DNA from: Marivibrio halodurans | GTDB taxonomy: Bacteria > Pseudomonadota > Alphaproteobacteria > UBA8366 > Aestuariispiraceae | DNA length: 64,000 nt | Assembly (NCBI RefSeq): GCF_017963645.1 | Contig: NZ_JAGMWN010000001.1 | Coordinates: 682,001-746,000, forward strand | Direction of reading: 5' to 3' | Part shown: one piece after another, positions 1 to 10,610 of the stretch | Layout: every line of letters starts with the position of its first letter | How positions within the stretch are numbered: the first letter of the stretch is position 1 | Translations under genes and position numbers: made by a program | Notes under the pieces: model-generated | The model's input: only the letters and a program-made list of their open reading frames with translations | Told to the model about the DNA's origin: nothing | The model's database searches: none

Positions 1-344
1 GCAAGCGGCGCTATAGCGGGAAAACGGACGCGGACGGCCGGATCGAGGTCTATGTCGCGCCCGCCGCCAAGACCGGCCTGCTGACGGTCGAGATCGACGA
101 GAAAGGCTTTCCCAAAACCATGGAATGGGAAATCGAGGTCGGCCGCATGCCGCCGCTTGAGACGGTGGCCGGGGTCAAGGCGCGCCTCGCCAATCTCGGC
201 TATGACTGCGACCCGACGGCGCCCTCCTTAACGGAGACCGACCGGGATGCCATCCGGCGCTATCAGCAGTCCTGCGGGCTGGAGGCGAGCGGCACGGTCG
301 ACCGGGATACGCTCGACGCGCTCGAAAGCGGGTACGGATACTGA
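1..344 (+). CDS. Peptidoglycan-binding domain protein, C-terminal part (partial)
   Basis: Only the 3' end is present; the frame is open from base 3 and stops with TGA at 342-344, giving about 113 residues. The last 60 residues form a PG_binding_1-type domain: a VKARLANLGYDC segment followed by DAIRRYQQSCGL and a TLDALESG end. Before it lies a short beta-rich stretch with a TDADGRIEV motif. I recall this pair of segments in proteins near VgrG/type VI spike genes, but that is family knowledge, not shown here. The next gene begins 6 nt downstream in the same frame, so the two are probably co-transcribed. The upstream domains, and so the true role, lie outside the window. Confidence 0.75.
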   Translation, partial: KRRYSGKTDADGRIEVYVAPAAKTGLLTVEIDEKGFPKTMEWEIEVGRMPPLETVAGVKARLANLGYDCDPTAPSLTETDRDAIRRYQQSCGLEASGTVDRDTLDALESGYGY

Positions 345-350
345 CCGTCG

Positions 351-1901
351 ATGTGCAAGGAGCCCAGCAGCAGTTCCAGCCATCCCACCGCCGCCGCGCG
401 CTCGCGCACGACGCCGGTATCGGTTCCCCTGCCGCCGCCGGAAATCCTGATGATCCATCATCTGGATGTCGGCCAGGGGGAGGCCACGTTGGTTATCTTC
501 ATGTGGTACGACGGCGGCTATAAAAAGGATACGGTCCTGATCGACGGGGGGCGGACGACGCGCGGTGGGGGAACGGTCTCGCGCTATCTGAAGGAATTGC
601 AGATCGATTACGTGGATGTCGCGATCTGCACCCACTACGACCAGGATCACATGGAGGGCGTCGCGGCCGTCCTGGGCGATACGGACCTGACGGTCGGCCA
701 AGTCTGTCATCGTGGGGCGCTCGACAGCCATAAGGCCACGCTGCTGCGCAACGCCATCGGCGATATTCCGGCAAGCCGGTTGGAGAAGCACCAGGGCTTC
801 GTCCTGGGCCCCGATACGCTCGACACACGACCCCAGCTTCGATGCGTCCATTCCAGCCCTCACCCGACCGAGGGCGACGACAACCCCTACTGCATCGCCA
901 TCGGCGTATCCTATGGCGAGTTTCGCTATTATCTCGGCGGCGATCTGGATTCGCCCAACGAGGATACGGTCGATTGCACCACCACCATTCTGAACGACGC
1001 CGATGCGATCGCCGGGATCAAATGCAGCCATCACGGCTCCCGGAAAAGCACCTCCGCGACCTTCCTCGGCACTTTGAAGCCGATGATGGCCGTGATCTCC
1101 GCCGGGGCGCACAGTTACTGTCATCCGGACGACGATGTAATCGCGCGCCTGTGCGCGGCCGGGTCGGTCCAAAGGTTCTATCTGACGAATTGCTGCTACA
1201 ACCGAGCCGGCATCAATCCGATCTATGCGTTGCAGAAATCCATCGAGCAAATCAGCTCCGAGCTTCGATATGTCTCGCTCCGCATCGAAGTGCTGGAAGC
1301 GATACGCGACTATAACCGGGCAAAGAGAGCGAACCCGCACGACCCAGCCCTGGCCGGATTGCGCGCGACGGTCATGGAGATCAACAAACGCCGGGGCAAG
1401 GCGAAGCGCGCCTTCGACGCGATAAAGGCCCTGCCCGACACCGACACGCGCACCCGCAAAGGCATCGTCGCCGGCTCGCCCGCGCATCTCGGCGGCGTCG
1501 TCGTCGAGGTGACGAGCCGCGAGGCCGACAGGGACGATTACACCTTTCGCGTCGGCTGCTATCAAACCGGCAACAGCTTCGCCCCACCCCAACGGCGTGG
1601 ATGGCGTTGGGATGGGTTCAAGATGGGCACCGGCCGCGTCCCCGTCTCGAATACCCCCGACCTGGGACGGTTCCAACGGATTGGCGACTTGGAAGCGGAC
1701 GCATCGACCAACTGGCACCAGTTGGTAAGCGAATTGCGCGGAGTGGAGTATTTCTCGCTGCCCACCAAGCCGGCGGGGGCGGAACCCCATGTCGTCGCCC
1801 CGCTCAGCGCGGCGGAACGCGCCTATGCGCTGGACGATCCGGTCAGCAGCGACGAATCCGACGGATCGGAATATGTCCCGTCGGGCGACGAGTCCGATTG
1901 A
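351..1901 (+). CDS. Metallo-beta-lactamase-fold protein, ComEC/Rec2-like catalytic domain
   Basis: 516 residues from ATG 351. The N-terminal ~300 residues are an MBL domain: LDVGQGEATLV near residue 38, the metal motif THYDQDH with His95, Asp97, Asp99 and His100, and the second His motif SHHGS near residue 225, typical of ComEC-like domains. No membrane segments are present, so this is not a DNA-uptake channel. The C-terminal ~200 residues are not recognised and end in an acidic Ser/Asp/Glu-rich tail (DDPVSSDESDGS). A second possible start is ATG 450 (MIHHLDVG), which would remove a low-complexity leader; neither start has a strong ribosome site. The gene follows a peptidoglycan-binding gene by 6 nt, so it could be an effector or nuclease cargo; that is inference. 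Confidence 0.75.
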   Translation: MCKEPSSSSSHPTAAARSRTTPVSVPLPPPEILMIHHLDVGQGEATLVIFMWYDGGYKKDTVLIDGGRTTRGGGTVSRYLKELQIDYVDVAICTHYDQDHMEGVAAVLGDTDLTVGQVCHRGALDSHKATLLRNAIGDIPASRLEKHQGFVLGPDTLDTRPQLRCVHSSPHPTEGDDNPYCIAIGVSYGEFRYYLGGDLDSPNEDTVDCTTTILNDADAIAGIKCSHHGSRKSTSATFLGTLKPMMAVISAGAHSYCHPDDDVIARLCAAGSVQRFYLTNCCYNRAGINPIYALQKSIEQISSELRYVSLRIEVLEAIRDYNRAKRANPHDPALAGLRATVMEINKRRGKAKRAFDAIKALPDTDTRTRKGIVAGSPAHLGGVVVEVTSREADRDDYTFRVGCYQTGNSFAPPQRRGWRWDGFKMGTGRVPVSNTPDLGRFQRIGDLEADASTNWHQLVSELRGVEYFSLPTKPAGAEPHVVAPLSAAERAYALDDPVSSDESDGSEYVPSGDESD

Positions 1902-2001
1902 TGTCGGCGGGGACCGCGGCCGTGCGATCTGTTATTCTTCCGACAAATCCGATCGGCCCGCCCTTCACGTAAAAAGGCGGGGAAGCGAGGAGGCATGACC
2001 C

Positions 2002-2199
2002 ATGTATTACGCCTATGCCGATATCGAGGGTGAGACGCTGAACGCCATCAAGGCCCTGGAGGGGGAGATCGGGCGGCCGCTGATCGCGGTGAAGCCCGTC
2101 GCCCTAAAACCGGCCGAGATCGAGGAGCCGGCCCTCGACCGCCTGCGGGCGCTGGAGGCCCGGCTCGGCGTCACATTGGTGGCGGTGGAGCCGCGCTGA
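2002..2199 (+). CDS. Small protein made of two ~21-residue repeats
   Basis: 65 residues. The start ATG 2002 has a good ribosome site (GAGGAGG at 1987-1993, 8 nt away). The protein is almost entirely an internal duplication: LNAIKALEGEIGRPLIAVKP and LDRLRALEARLGVTLVAVEP align position by position, joined by an Ala/Glu/Pro linker. No signal peptide or membrane segment. I do not recognise the family. It follows the MBL gene by 100 nt on the same strand and might be an accessory or immunity partner of it, but nothing in the sequence proves that. Confidence 0.6.
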   Translation: MYYAYADIEGETLNAIKALEGEIGRPLIAVKPVALKPAEIEEPALDRLRALEARLGVTLVAVEPR

Positions 2200-2241
2200 G
2201 CCGCCCCCGCCCCCGGCAACCGACCCCGCGCGGCGCCGTCC

Positions 2242-3699
2242 CTACCCGTCCAACTTCTTCTGGAGCAAGTCGTTCACCATCTTCGGGTTCGCCTTGCCCT
2301 GGGATGCCTTCATGACCTGTCCGACGAACCAACCGATCAGGCCTGTCTTGCCGCCGCGATATTTCTCCACCTGATCGGGATTGTCGGCAACGACCTTGTC
2401 GACGATCGCCTCGATCTCGCCGCTATCGGTGATCTGCTTCAGGCCCTTGGCCTCGACGATCTCCTTGGCGCCCTTGCCGGTCTCGAACATCTCGTCGAAG
2501 ACATCCTTGGCGATCTTACCGGAAATCGTGTCGTCCGCCATCAGGCCCAGCAATTCGCCGAGGGACGCGGCGCTGACCGGGCTTTCCAGAATGGTCTTGT
2601 CGGCCTTGTTGAGGCGCCCGAACAGTTCCACCGTCACCCAGTTGGCGGCCTGCTTCGGGTCGCCGTGCTTGGCCACTTCCTCGAAATAATTCGCGATTTC
2701 CCAGTCCGCGACCAACACGGCGGCATCATAGGCACCGAGCCCATAACTCTCCATGAAGCGCTTCTTCTTCTCCGCCGGCAGCTCCGGCAGCGTGCCGCGG
2801 CATTCCTCGACGAAGGCATCGTCGAATTCCAGCGGCAGCAGGTCCGGATCGGGGAAATAGCGGTAATCATGCGCCTCTTCCTTGTTGCGCATGGAGCGGG
2901 TCTCGCCCTTCGACGGGTCGAACAGCCGCGTCTCCTGATCGACGGTGCCGCCGCCCTCGATCACCGCGATCTGGCGCAGCGCCTCGATCTCCACCGCCTG
3001 ACGCACGAAACGCACGGAGTTGATGTTCTTCAACTCCGCCCGCGTGCCCAGCGCCTCGCCCGGCTTGCGCACGGAAACGTTCACGTCCGCGCGCATCGAG
3101 CCCTCGGCCATGTTGCCGTCGCACGAGCCGATATAGCGCAGGATCGAGCGCAGCGTGGAGACATAGGCCGCCGCCTCCTCGGGTGAGCCCATGTCGGGCT
3201 TGGAGACGATTTCCATCAGGGCGACGCCGGAGCGGTTCAGGTCGATGAAGCTTTTCTTCGGATGCTGGTCGTGCATCGACTTGCCGGCATCCTGCTCAAG
3301 ATGCAGCCGCTCGATCCCGACCACCTTGGTCGTGCCGTCGGGCAGATCGACCTCCACCTCGCCCTCGCCGACCACGGGCTGGTCGTACTGGCTGATCTGA
3401 TAGCCCTGGGGCAAGTCGGCGTAGAAATAGTTCTTCCGCGCGAAGACCGACTGCTTGTTGATCGCGGCGTTGAGCGCGAGGCCCGTGCGCACGGCCTGGC
3501 GCACGCATTCCCCATTGATGACGGGCAGCATGCCGGGCATGGCCGCATCGACCAGGCTTACCTGCGCGTTCGGGTCCGCGCCGAAGGCGGTCGCGGCGCC
3601 GGAGAACAGCTTGGCCTTGGAGGAGACCTGCGCATGGACCTCGAGGCCGATGACGACCTCCCACTCCCCGGTCTCGCCCTTCAGACGGTAGTCGGACAT
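2242..3699 (-). CDS. gatB: Aspartyl/glutamyl-tRNA amidotransferase subunit B
   Basis: 485 residues, the usual length. GatB is the tRNA-binding and kinase subunit of GatCAB, which turns Glu-tRNA(Gln) and Asp-tRNA(Asn) into the amidated forms using ammonia from GatA. Family motifs are clear: [10 protein letters not shown] near residue 17, [10 protein letters not shown] near 95, EIVSKPDM near 165 and [15 protein letters not shown] near 280. The C-terminal tail domain ends with [10 protein letters not shown]. It lies 21 nt after gatA with a GGGAGG-type ribosome site and is the last gene of a gatC-gatA-gatB operon. Confidence 0.97.
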   Translation of the reverse strand: MSDYRLKGETGEWEVVIGLEVHAQVSSKAKLFSGAATAFGADPNAQVSLVDAAMPGMLPVINGECVRQAVRTGLALNAAINKQSVFARKNYFYADLPQGYQISQYDQPVVGEGEVEVDLPDGTTKVVGIERLHLEQDAGKSMHDQHPKKSFIDLNRSGVALMEIVSKPDMGSPEEAAAYVSTLRSILRYIGSCDGNMAEGSMRADVNVSVRKPGEALGTRAELKNINSVRFVRQAVEIEALRQIAVIEGGGTVDQETRLFDPSKGETRSMRNKEEAHDYRYFPDPDLLPLEFDDAFVEECRGTLPELPAEKKKRFMESYGLGAYDAAVLVADWEIANYFEEVAKHGDPKQAANWVTVELFGRLNKADKTILESPVSAASLGELLGLMADDTISGKIAKDVFDEMFETGKGAKEIVEAKGLKQITDSGEIEAIVDKVVADNPDQVEKYRGGKTGLIGWFVGQVMKASQGKANPKMVNDLLQKKLDG

Positions 3700-3720
3700 T
3701 CTCTCTTTCCTCCCGTCGCC

Positions 3721-5196
3721 TCAGCCGGCCCGAAACTGCGGGCGGCCGGTGAAGCCCGCCGCGCTTTCCAGCGCATGGGCCGCGCGCAGCACCGTTTCCT
3801 CGTCGAAGGCCCGGCCCAGGATCTGCAGGCCGAGCGGCAGACCCTGATCGTCCATCCCCGCCGGCACGCTGATGCCGGGCAGGCCGGCCAGATTGGCGGG
3901 CACCGTGAAGACATCGTTCAGATACATCTGCACCGGGTCCGACGGCTCCTCGTCGATGCCGAAGGCGGCCGACGGCGTAGCCGGGGTTAGCAGGACGTCG
4001 ACCTGCTCGTACGCCTTGCGGAAATCCTCCGCGATGCGGCTGCGCACCTTCTGGGCCTTCAGGTAATAGGCGTCGTAATAGCCGGCGGAGAGGACATAGG
4101 TGCCGATCAGCACCCGGCGCTTCACCTCCTCGCCGAAACCCTCGCCGCGCGTGTTCTCGTAAAGCTCGTTCAGCGACTCGCCCTCGACCCGCAGGCCGTA
4201 GCGCACGCCGTCGTACCGCGCGAGGTTCGAGGACGCTTCCGCCGGCGCCACGATGTAATAAGCCGGCAGGGCGTATTTGGTATGCGGCAGGGAGACATCG
4301 ACGATCTCCGCCCCCTGCTGCTTCAGCCAGTCGATCCCCTGCTGCCAGAGCCTGTCGATCGAGGCCGGCATGCCGTCGACGCGATATTCCTTCGGCACGC
4401 CGACCTTCAGGCCCTTGATGTCGCCGGTCAGCGCCGCTTCGTAATCCGGCACCGGGCGGTCGACGCTGGTCGAATCCTTCGGATCGAATCCCGCCATCGC
4501 GCCCAGCATGATGGCCGCGTCGCGCACCGTGCGCGTCATCGGCCCCGCCTGATCCAGCGAACTGGCGAAGGCGACGATGCCCCAGCGCGAGCACCGGCCA
4601 TAGGTCGGCTTCAGACCCGTGATCCCGGTGAAGGCCGCGGGCTGGCGGATCGACCCGCCGGTATCCGTGCCCGTCGCCGCGAGGCAGGCGCGCGCCGCGA
4701 CCGCCGCGGCCGACCCGCCGGAGGACCCGCCGGGCACCAGATCCTTGTCGTCGTCCCGGCGTTTCCAGGGGTTCTTCACCGGGCCGTAATGGCTCGTCAG
4801 ATTGGCCGAGCCCATGGCGAACTCGTCCAGGTTCAACTTGCCCAGCATCACCGCGCCCGCATCGAACAGGTTGCGGGTGACGGTGCTTTCATAGGGCGGC
4901 TTGAAGCCGTCCAGGATATGGCTGCCGGCGGTGGTCAGGACCCCTTCCGTGCAGAACAGATCCTTGATGCCGAGCGGAATGCCCTCCATCGCGCCGGCCT
5001 TGCCGTCGGCGATGCGCTTGTCGCTCGCCTCGGCCCGGGCGCGGGCTTGCTCGGCCGTCTCGGTGATATAGCAGTTGAGGGGACGCGCGGCCTCGACCGC
5101 CTTGATATAGGCGTCGGTCAGCTCGACGGCGGAAATCTTCTTGGCGCGCAGCGCGTCGCGCGCCTCGGCGATGGTAAGATCGAGAGGATCGCTCAT
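3721..5196 (-). CDS. gatA: Aspartyl/glutamyl-tRNA amidotransferase subunit A
   Basis: 491 residues, full length. GatA is the glutaminase of the amidotransferase and belongs to the amidase-signature family. The Ser-Ser-Lys centre is visible as [10 protein letters not shown] near residue 75, [15 protein letters not shown] near 150 and [15 protein letters not shown] just after it. It starts 23 nt after the gatC stop and precedes gatB by 21 nt. The presence of GatCAB suggests that this organism makes Gln-tRNA and perhaps Asn-tRNA by the indirect route. Confidence 0.97.
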   Translation of the reverse strand: MSDPLDLTIAEARDALRAKKISAVELTDAYIKAVEAARPLNCYITETAEQARARAEASDKRIADGKAGAMEGIPLGIKDLFCTEGVLTTAGSHILDGFKPPYESTVTRNLFDAGAVMLGKLNLDEFAMGSANLTSHYGPVKNPWKRRDDDKDLVPGGSSGGSAAAVAARACLAATGTDTGGSIRQPAAFTGITGLKPTYGRCSRWGIVAFASSLDQAGPMTRTVRDAAIMLGAMAGFDPKDSTSVDRPVPDYEAALTGDIKGLKVGVPKEYRVDGMPASIDRLWQQGIDWLKQQGAEIVDVSLPHTKYALPAYYIVAPAEASSNLARYDGVRYGLRVEGESLNELYENTRGEGFGEEVKRRVLIGTYVLSAGYYDAYYLKAQKVRSRIAEDFRKAYEQVDVLLTPATPSAAFGIDEEPSDPVQMYLNDVFTVPANLAGLPGISVPAGMDDQGLPLGLQILGRAFDEETVLRAAHALESAAGFTGRPQFRAG

Positions 5197-5219
5197 GCTA
5201 TCGGGGCCCCGCTATCCGA

Positions 5220-5507
5220 TTACTCGACGACCTTGGGGGTCGTGTAGAAGTTCATCTGCGCATCCGGCGCGTTGGCGGTGACCTTCTCCGGATAGCCGCC
5301 GTCGTCCACCTTGTCCTCGCGCCAGCGCAGGCTCGTCTCGACCGCCGAGGTCATGGGCGCCACGCCCTCGACATCGACCTCGCCCAATTGCTCGACCCAA
5401 TTGACGATCCCGTCCAACTCGCCGGCCAGACTGTCCAGCCGATCCTCCGGCACCTTGATCCGGGCGAGATGCGCGACCTTCGCCACCGTCTCCTTGTCGA
5501 GCGCCAT
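5220..5507 (-). CDS. gatC: Aspartyl/glutamyl-tRNA amidotransferase subunit C
   Basis: 95 residues, starting MALDKETVAKVAHLARI, the standard GatC N-terminus; the end NFYTTPKVVE is also typical. GatC wraps around and stabilises the GatA-GatB pair. Longer upstream reading in the same frame was rejected because the conserved N-terminus begins exactly at this ATG, which has a purine-rich ribosome site (GGAAGAGGG) upstream. It is the first gene of gatCAB; the promoter should lie in 5508-5773. Confidence 0.95.
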   Translation of the reverse strand: MALDKETVAKVAHLARIKVPEDRLDSLAGELDGIVNWVEQLGEVDVEGVAPMTSAVETSLRWREDKVDDGGYPEKVTANAPDAQMNFYTTPKVVE

Positions 5508-5701
5508 GGGGTGAGCCCTCTTCCGCCTGATGTCTGAAAAATTCTCGGAAAACCCGGCGCGGCCCCGTCGAAGCCCCACCGGAATCGGGCCGGAAGCTAG
5601 CACCGGGGACCGGGGGCGGCAAGCGGCGGCGCGCTCCTTTTGCCTCGCCCCCGATATCGGATGGCGAGACGGAACCCGGCACGGCGCCTGTTTCGCCCCC
5701 C

Positions 5702-5730
5702 TCCAACCTCCCCCATAAAGGGAGGGGGTC
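5702..5730. repeat. Short GC-rich dispersed palindrome, copy 1
   Basis: A CCTCCCCC arm, a CATAAA centre and a GGGAGGGGG arm form a hairpin. The flanking CCAAC is shared with a second copy at 10584-10609. It sits between the 3' end of the cupin gene and the 5' end of gatC. Such C/G-run palindromes are common dispersed repeats in alphaproteobacteria; with no T-tract it is not a clear terminator. Confidence 0.55.
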
Positions 5731-5773
5731 GGGGGGACCGACATACGTGACGTCCCCATTCCCTCACGGAAGC

Positions 5774-6154
5774 TCAAGCCGCGCGATGCTCCGTATTCCC
5801 CGCCGGCGTGATGAAGACCAGCGTCGCCGGCGTCGCCGCCGTGCCGAAATGCCAGCAGGTGCGCGGCACGACGCAAACCGGGCTTTCCGGGGTCAGGTGG
5901 GCCGTGCGCTCGCCCGCCCCCTCCTCGATACGCAGCGCGACCGGGCCGCCCTGGCGCAGGATAACGATTTCCTCGCCATCCATGTGCCGTTCCCAATGGG
6001 AGAAGGAGCCGGAGAGCCGCAGCAGCGAGATCAGCCAGCCGTCGATCGTAACCCGGCCGTCCGCCAGCTTCTCCCAGAATTCCGGCCCGCCGCCCAACGC
6101 CTCCACCGCGCCGTCGCGGGCGAGCGAAAGGAAGATATCCGTATCGTCCGGCAT
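5774..6154 (-). CDS. Cupin-fold protein
   Basis: 126 residues from ATG 6154 ([15 protein letters not shown]). The middle contains a cupin-like beta barrel: [17 protein letters not shown] resembles the first cupin motif, with His and Glu in place, and a later [12 protein letters not shown] segment matches the second motif with one His. Substrate unknown. No signal peptide. The frame stays open further upstream, but those codons overlap ruvX and lack cupin features, so the shorter start is used. Divergent from ruvX with about 105 nt between them. Confidence 0.75.
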   Translation of the reverse strand: MPDDTDIFLSLARDGAVEALGGGPEFWEKLADGRVTIDGWLISLLRLSGSFSHWERHMDGEEIVILRQGGPVALRIEEGAGERTAHLTPESPVCVVPRTCWHFGTAATPATLVFITPAGNTEHRAA

Positions 6155-6259
6155 GACCGCCCCCGTCGCGATTCCTTGGTGACGGGGGATGATCGCGCGC
6201 GGCGCGATCGGGCGCAAGCATCGCTGGCCCGGCCGCGCGGCGCGCGCTATACCCCGGCC

Positions 6260-6727
6260 ATGGACCGACCGACCGCCCTTACCGATCTGCCGCGCGGCGC
6301 CGTGTTGCTGGGTCTCGACCCCGGCACGAAGACGATCGGCGTGGCGGTCGGCGACCCCGGCTGGCAGATCGCCTCGCCGCTGGAGACCATAAAGCGAACC
6401 AAGTTCACCAAGGACGCGGAGCGGCTGGAGACCCTGATCGCGGAGCGCCGCGCCGGCGGCATCGTCATGGGCCTGCCCGTCAATATGGACGGCAGCGAGG
6501 GGCCGCGCGCCCAATCCGTGCGCCAACTGGCCCGAAATCTGGTTCAATTGCGCGGCTGGACCCTGCCCATCGTCTTTTGGGACGAGCGGCTTTCGACCAG
6601 CGCGGTCGAGCGTTTCCTGGTGGACGAGGCCGATATGACCCGCAAGCGCCGGGGCGAGGTGGTGGACAAGATGGCCGCCGCCTACATCCTGCAAGGGGCG
6701 CTGGACGCGCTGCGGCGATCGGATTGA
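6260..6727 (+). CDS. ruvX: Holliday junction resolvase / pre-16S rRNA nuclease RuvX (YqgF)
   Basis: 155 residues. The YqgF signature is clear: [16 protein letters not shown] near residue 17, [18 protein letters not shown] near 72, and the acidic [14 protein letters not shown] near 110. The family has an RNase H-like fold and acts in pre-16S rRNA 5' end maturation and perhaps in recombination. ATG 6260 was chosen because the conserved domain starts within 15 residues; the longer frame upstream overlaps the cupin gene. hemB follows on the same strand after 58 nt. Confidence 0.95.
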   Translation: MDRPTALTDLPRGAVLLGLDPGTKTIGVAVGDPGWQIASPLETIKRTKFTKDAERLETLIAERRAGGIVMGLPVNMDGSEGPRAQSVRQLARNLVQLRGWTLPIVFWDERLSTSAVERFLVDEADMTRKRRGEVVDKMAAAYILQGALDALRRSD

Positions 6728-6767
6728 ACGGCGCGCGGCGCGCCATTAGGCTCCCGCGCGTTCATGA

Positions 6768-7787
<1,020 letters not shown>

Positions 7788-7794
7788 CCGCCCG

Positions 7795-8811
7795 TCACGC
7801 GAAGGGCAGGGTCATGCCCACGCCCTTCTCCGCCGCCTTGCGCAGCAAGGCCGCGCCGAGCGCGATATCGCTGGTCGGCAGGCCGCGGTGCCAGAACAGG
7901 ATCGTTTCCTCCGCCCGCTCGCGGCCGGGCTTGGCGCCGGCGCAGATCTCGCCCAGTTCCGCATGGACGCCGTCCTCGTCGATCAGGCCGGCATTGATGT
8001 GCGGGCGCAGCGCGCCGAAGGGGCCGGCCCGCATCTGGCCCCGGTCATCGACGACCACCTTGTCGATCCCGTCCAGCACGTCGAGTTCCAGCGTGCTCAT
8101 CGTGCCATAGGGAATGACGAGCGCGCCGGGCTTGATCCATCCTGATTTGAAGAGCGGCGTCGGCTCGTTGAGGCGCGAGGCCTCCACCAGGATATCGGCA
8201 CCGTCGAGGCAGCTTTCCCAATCCTCGGTCGCGCGCACGGGCTTGCCGAGATCGGCGCTCAGCCGCTCCGCGAAGGGCTCCCGGCTTTCCTTCCGGCGGG
8301 AATGGACGCGGATTTCCTCGAAATCGAACAGCCGGTCCAGCAGCCGCACGTTCCAATAGGCCGTGCCGCGCGCGCCGATATGGCCGAGGACCCGCGGCTT
8401 GCTCGGCGCCAGATGCTTGGCCCCGATGGCGGTCAGCGCGCCGGTGCGCATTTCCGTGATCGCGGTCGCATCAATCACCGCCTTCGGAATCCCGGTTTGG
8501 GGATCGAAGAGGTTCAGCATCGCCATTTCCGAGGGCAGGCCCTGCTTGTAGTTGTCGACGAAGTCGCCGACCACCTTCACCCCGGCATAGGCCCAGCCCT
8601 CGTCCTTCGCGCGCACGACGCCGCGCAGCACGTTGAAATGGCCGTTGACCCCGTCCCCCGGCATCAGATGCATGCGCGGTTCGACCACCGTGCCACCCTG
8701 CCCCTGGGCGACGAGGCTCGCCTCGATCGCCGCCAGGATTTCCGCATCGTCGAGCGCCAGCGCCTCGACATCGGGGCCGCTGAGATAGGTGATCGAGATC
8801 GCATCCGCCAT
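7795..8811 (-). CDS. Ornithine cyclodeaminase / mu-crystallin family protein
   Basis: 338 residues from ATG 8811. An in-frame GTG at 8829 was rejected because it overlaps the purine-rich ribosome site (GGAAGGGAAG) serving the ATG. The fold is NAD(P)-binding: GHIGARGTAYWNVRLLD near residue 140 is the glycine-rich dinucleotide loop, and MRTGALTAIGAKHLA just before it is the conserved family segment. Members include ornithine cyclodeaminase, alanine dehydrogenase and ketimine reductases; the exact substrate cannot be told. Convergent with hemB (7 nt apart), divergent from the NUDIX gene. Confidence 0.85.
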   Translation of the reverse strand: MADAISITYLSGPDVEALALDDAEILAAIEASLVAQGQGGTVVEPRMHLMPGDGVNGHFNVLRGVVRAKDEGWAYAGVKVVGDFVDNYKQGLPSEMAMLNLFDPQTGIPKAVIDATAITEMRTGALTAIGAKHLAPSKPRVLGHIGARGTAYWNVRLLDRLFDFEEIRVHSRRKESREPFAERLSADLGKPVRATEDWESCLDGADILVEASRLNEPTPLFKSGWIKPGALVIPYGTMSTLELDVLDGIDKVVVDDRGQMRAGPFGALRPHINAGLIDEDGVHAELGEICAGAKPGRERAEETILFWHRGLPTSDIALGAALLRKAAEKGVGMTLPFA

Positions 8812-8876
8812 GACGTTCTTCCCTTCCACGTGCTAGGTGTCCCACCGCTTACGCCACTCACGAGGATCAGAAAAGC

Positions 8877-9500
8877 ATGACGGACCAGCCAAAGCGCCCG
8901 ACACGTGTCGAGGTGATCGCCCGCGATCGGCCCTTTCAGGGATATTTCGCGGTCGATCGCTATCGCCTGCGCCACGAACAGTTCGCGGGCGGCATGGGCA
9001 AGGAGATCAGCCGGGAGATCTTCGAGCGCGGCCACGCCGTCGGCGTCGTCCCCTACGATCCCGCGCGCGACGCCGTCGTGCTGATCGAGCAGTTCCGCGC
9101 CGGCGTCTTCGCCCATGGCGATCCCGAGCCATGGCTGATCGAGGTGGTCGCGGGCATCATCGAGCCCGGCGAGGAGGCCGAGGCCGTCGCCCGCCGCGAG
9201 ACGGAGGAGGAGGCCGGCCTCACCCTCGGCCGGTTGGAAGAATTGTCGATGCAGTACATGTCGCCCGCCGGCAGTTCGGAATCGATCCGCTTCTTCGTCG
9301 GAGAATGCGACAGCACGAAGGCCGGCGGCCTGCACGGGCTGGCGGACGAGGGGGAGGATATCCGCGTCTTCGTCCACAGCTTCGAGGAAACGCTGGCCAT
9401 GGTTCATGACGGGCGCATCCGCAACGCCATGACAACCATCGCGATCCTTCAGACGGCGGCGCGTCGCGAGGCCTTGCGCGAGGCATGGCGGGCGCACTAA
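8877..9500 (+). CDS. nudF: NUDIX hydrolase, ADP-ribose pyrophosphatase type
   Basis: 207 residues. The Nudix box runs over residues 93-115: Gly93, then REXXEEXG in the form RRETEEEAG, which binds Mg2+. The upstream EQFRAGVFAHGDPEPWLIEVVAG and the downstream MQYMSPAGSSE are typical of ADP-ribose pyrophosphatases (NudF/TrgB group), which hydrolyse ADP-ribose to AMP and ribose-5-phosphate. No signal peptide. The cysteine synthase gene follows after 58 nt and may be co-transcribed. Confidence 0.88.
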   Translation: MTDQPKRPTRVEVIARDRPFQGYFAVDRYRLRHEQFAGGMGKEISREIFERGHAVGVVPYDPARDAVVLIEQFRAGVFAHGDPEPWLIEVVAGIIEPGEEAEAVARRETEEEAGLTLGRLEELSMQYMSPAGSSESIRFFVGECDSTKAGGLHGLADEGEDIRVFVHSFEETLAMVHDGRIRNAMTTIAILQTAARREALREAWRAH

Positions 9501-9558
9501 ATACAGCGGCGTTCGGGGCTTGGCGCAGAACCACACCCAACCGCTGGAGAAACGACCC

Positions 9559-10560
9559 ATGCATATTCGCGACGACTTCGTCGACGCCGTCGGCAACACC
9601 CCGCTCATCAAGCTCAAGAAGGCGTCGGAGGAAACCGGCTGCACCATCCTGGGCAAGGCGGAGTTCCTGAATCCCGGCGGGTCGGTGAAGGACCGGGCGG
9701 CGAAGTACATCATCCTGGACGCGGAAGCGCGCGGCGAATTGGAGCCCGGCGGCCTGATCGTCGAGGGCACGGCGGGCAATACCGGCATCGGCCTGGCGCT
9801 GGTCGGGAACGCGCGCGGCTATCGCACGCTGATCGTCATCCCCGAGACGCAGAGCCAGGAGAAGAAGGACATGCTGCGCCTGTGCGGGGCGGAGTTGATG
9901 GAGGTTCCGGCCGTCCCCTTCAAGGACCCGAACAACTATGTCCATGTGGCCGAGCGCACCGCGGCCGAACGCGCCAGGAGCGAGGCGCACGGCGCGCTCT
10001 ACACCAATCAGTGGGACAACCTCTCCAACCGCGAGGGCCATGTCCGCTCCACCGGCCCGGAGATCTGGGACCAGACGGAGGGCAAGGTGGACGCCTTCAC
10101 CTGCGCCATGGGAACCGGCGGCACGCTGGCCGGCATCGGCCTCTATCTGAAGGAAAAGAACAAGGATATCCGCATCGTCGCCGCCGATCCCTGGGGGGCC
10201 GCGATGTACAACTGGATCAAGACCGGCGACCTGAAGGCGGAGGAAGGCGGCTCCATCACCGAGGGCATCGGCCAGGGCCGCGTCACCGGCAATATCGACG
10301 GCGCCCCCTTCGACGACGCCTATAAGATCAAGGACGAGGAGGCCCTGCCCGTCACCTTCGACCTGCTGAAGCACGAGGGGCTGTGCCTCGGCGGCTCCAG
10401 CGGCGTCAACGTGGCCAGCGCCATCCGCCTCGCCAAGGACCTGGGCCCCGGCCACACCATCGTCACGGTGCTGTGCGACGGCGGGCAGCGCTATCAGTCG
10501 AAGCTCTTCAATCCGGCCTTCCTGAAGGAAAAGGGATTGCCGGTGCCGGACTGGCTGTAG
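9559..10560 (+). CDS. cysK: Cysteine synthase A family, PLP-dependent beta-family enzyme
   Basis: 333 residues from ATG 9559 (MHIRDDFVDAVGNTPLIKL). The PLP lysine is Lys44 in NPGGSVKDRAA, the phosphate-binding loop is MGTGGTLAG, and the substrate loop GTAGNTGIGLA is present. The enzyme replaces the acetyl group of O-acetylserine with sulfide to give cysteine; related enzymes include cystathionine beta-synthase-like and siderophore enzymes, so specificity is probable, not certain. The ribosome site is GGAGAAACGACCC. It is convergent with the hydrolase-OsmC fusion. Confidence 0.88.
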   Translation: MHIRDDFVDAVGNTPLIKLKKASEETGCTILGKAEFLNPGGSVKDRAAKYIILDAEARGELEPGGLIVEGTAGNTGIGLALVGNARGYRTLIVIPETQSQEKKDMLRLCGAELMEVPAVPFKDPNNYVHVAERTAAERARSEAHGALYTNQWDNLSNREGHVRSTGPEIWDQTEGKVDAFTCAMGTGGTLAGIGLYLKEKNKDIRIVAADPWGAAMYNWIKTGDLKAEEGGSITEGIGQGRVTGNIDGAPFDDAYKIKDEEALPVTFDLLKHEGLCLGGSSGVNVASAIRLAKDLGPGHTIVTVLCDGGQRYQSKLFNPAFLKEKGLPVPDWL

Positions 10561-10580
10561 GTCGGACGCCACGCGTCCTC

Positions 10581-10610
10581 TCCCAACTTCCCCCCATGAA
10601 GGGGGAGGCG
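10581..10610. repeat. Short GC-rich dispersed palindrome, copy 2
   Basis: Same family as the element at 5702-5730: CCAACTTCCCCCC, a short ATGA centre, then AGGGGGAGG. It lies in the 50-bp gap between two convergent genes and could form a hairpin in either transcript. Confidence 0.55.

Noticed and set aside
228-1790. Long minus-strand open frame opposite the MBL gene
   Set aside because: It has no recognisable motif and overlaps the MBL gene, whose metal-binding motifs are clear; high GC makes such shadows common.
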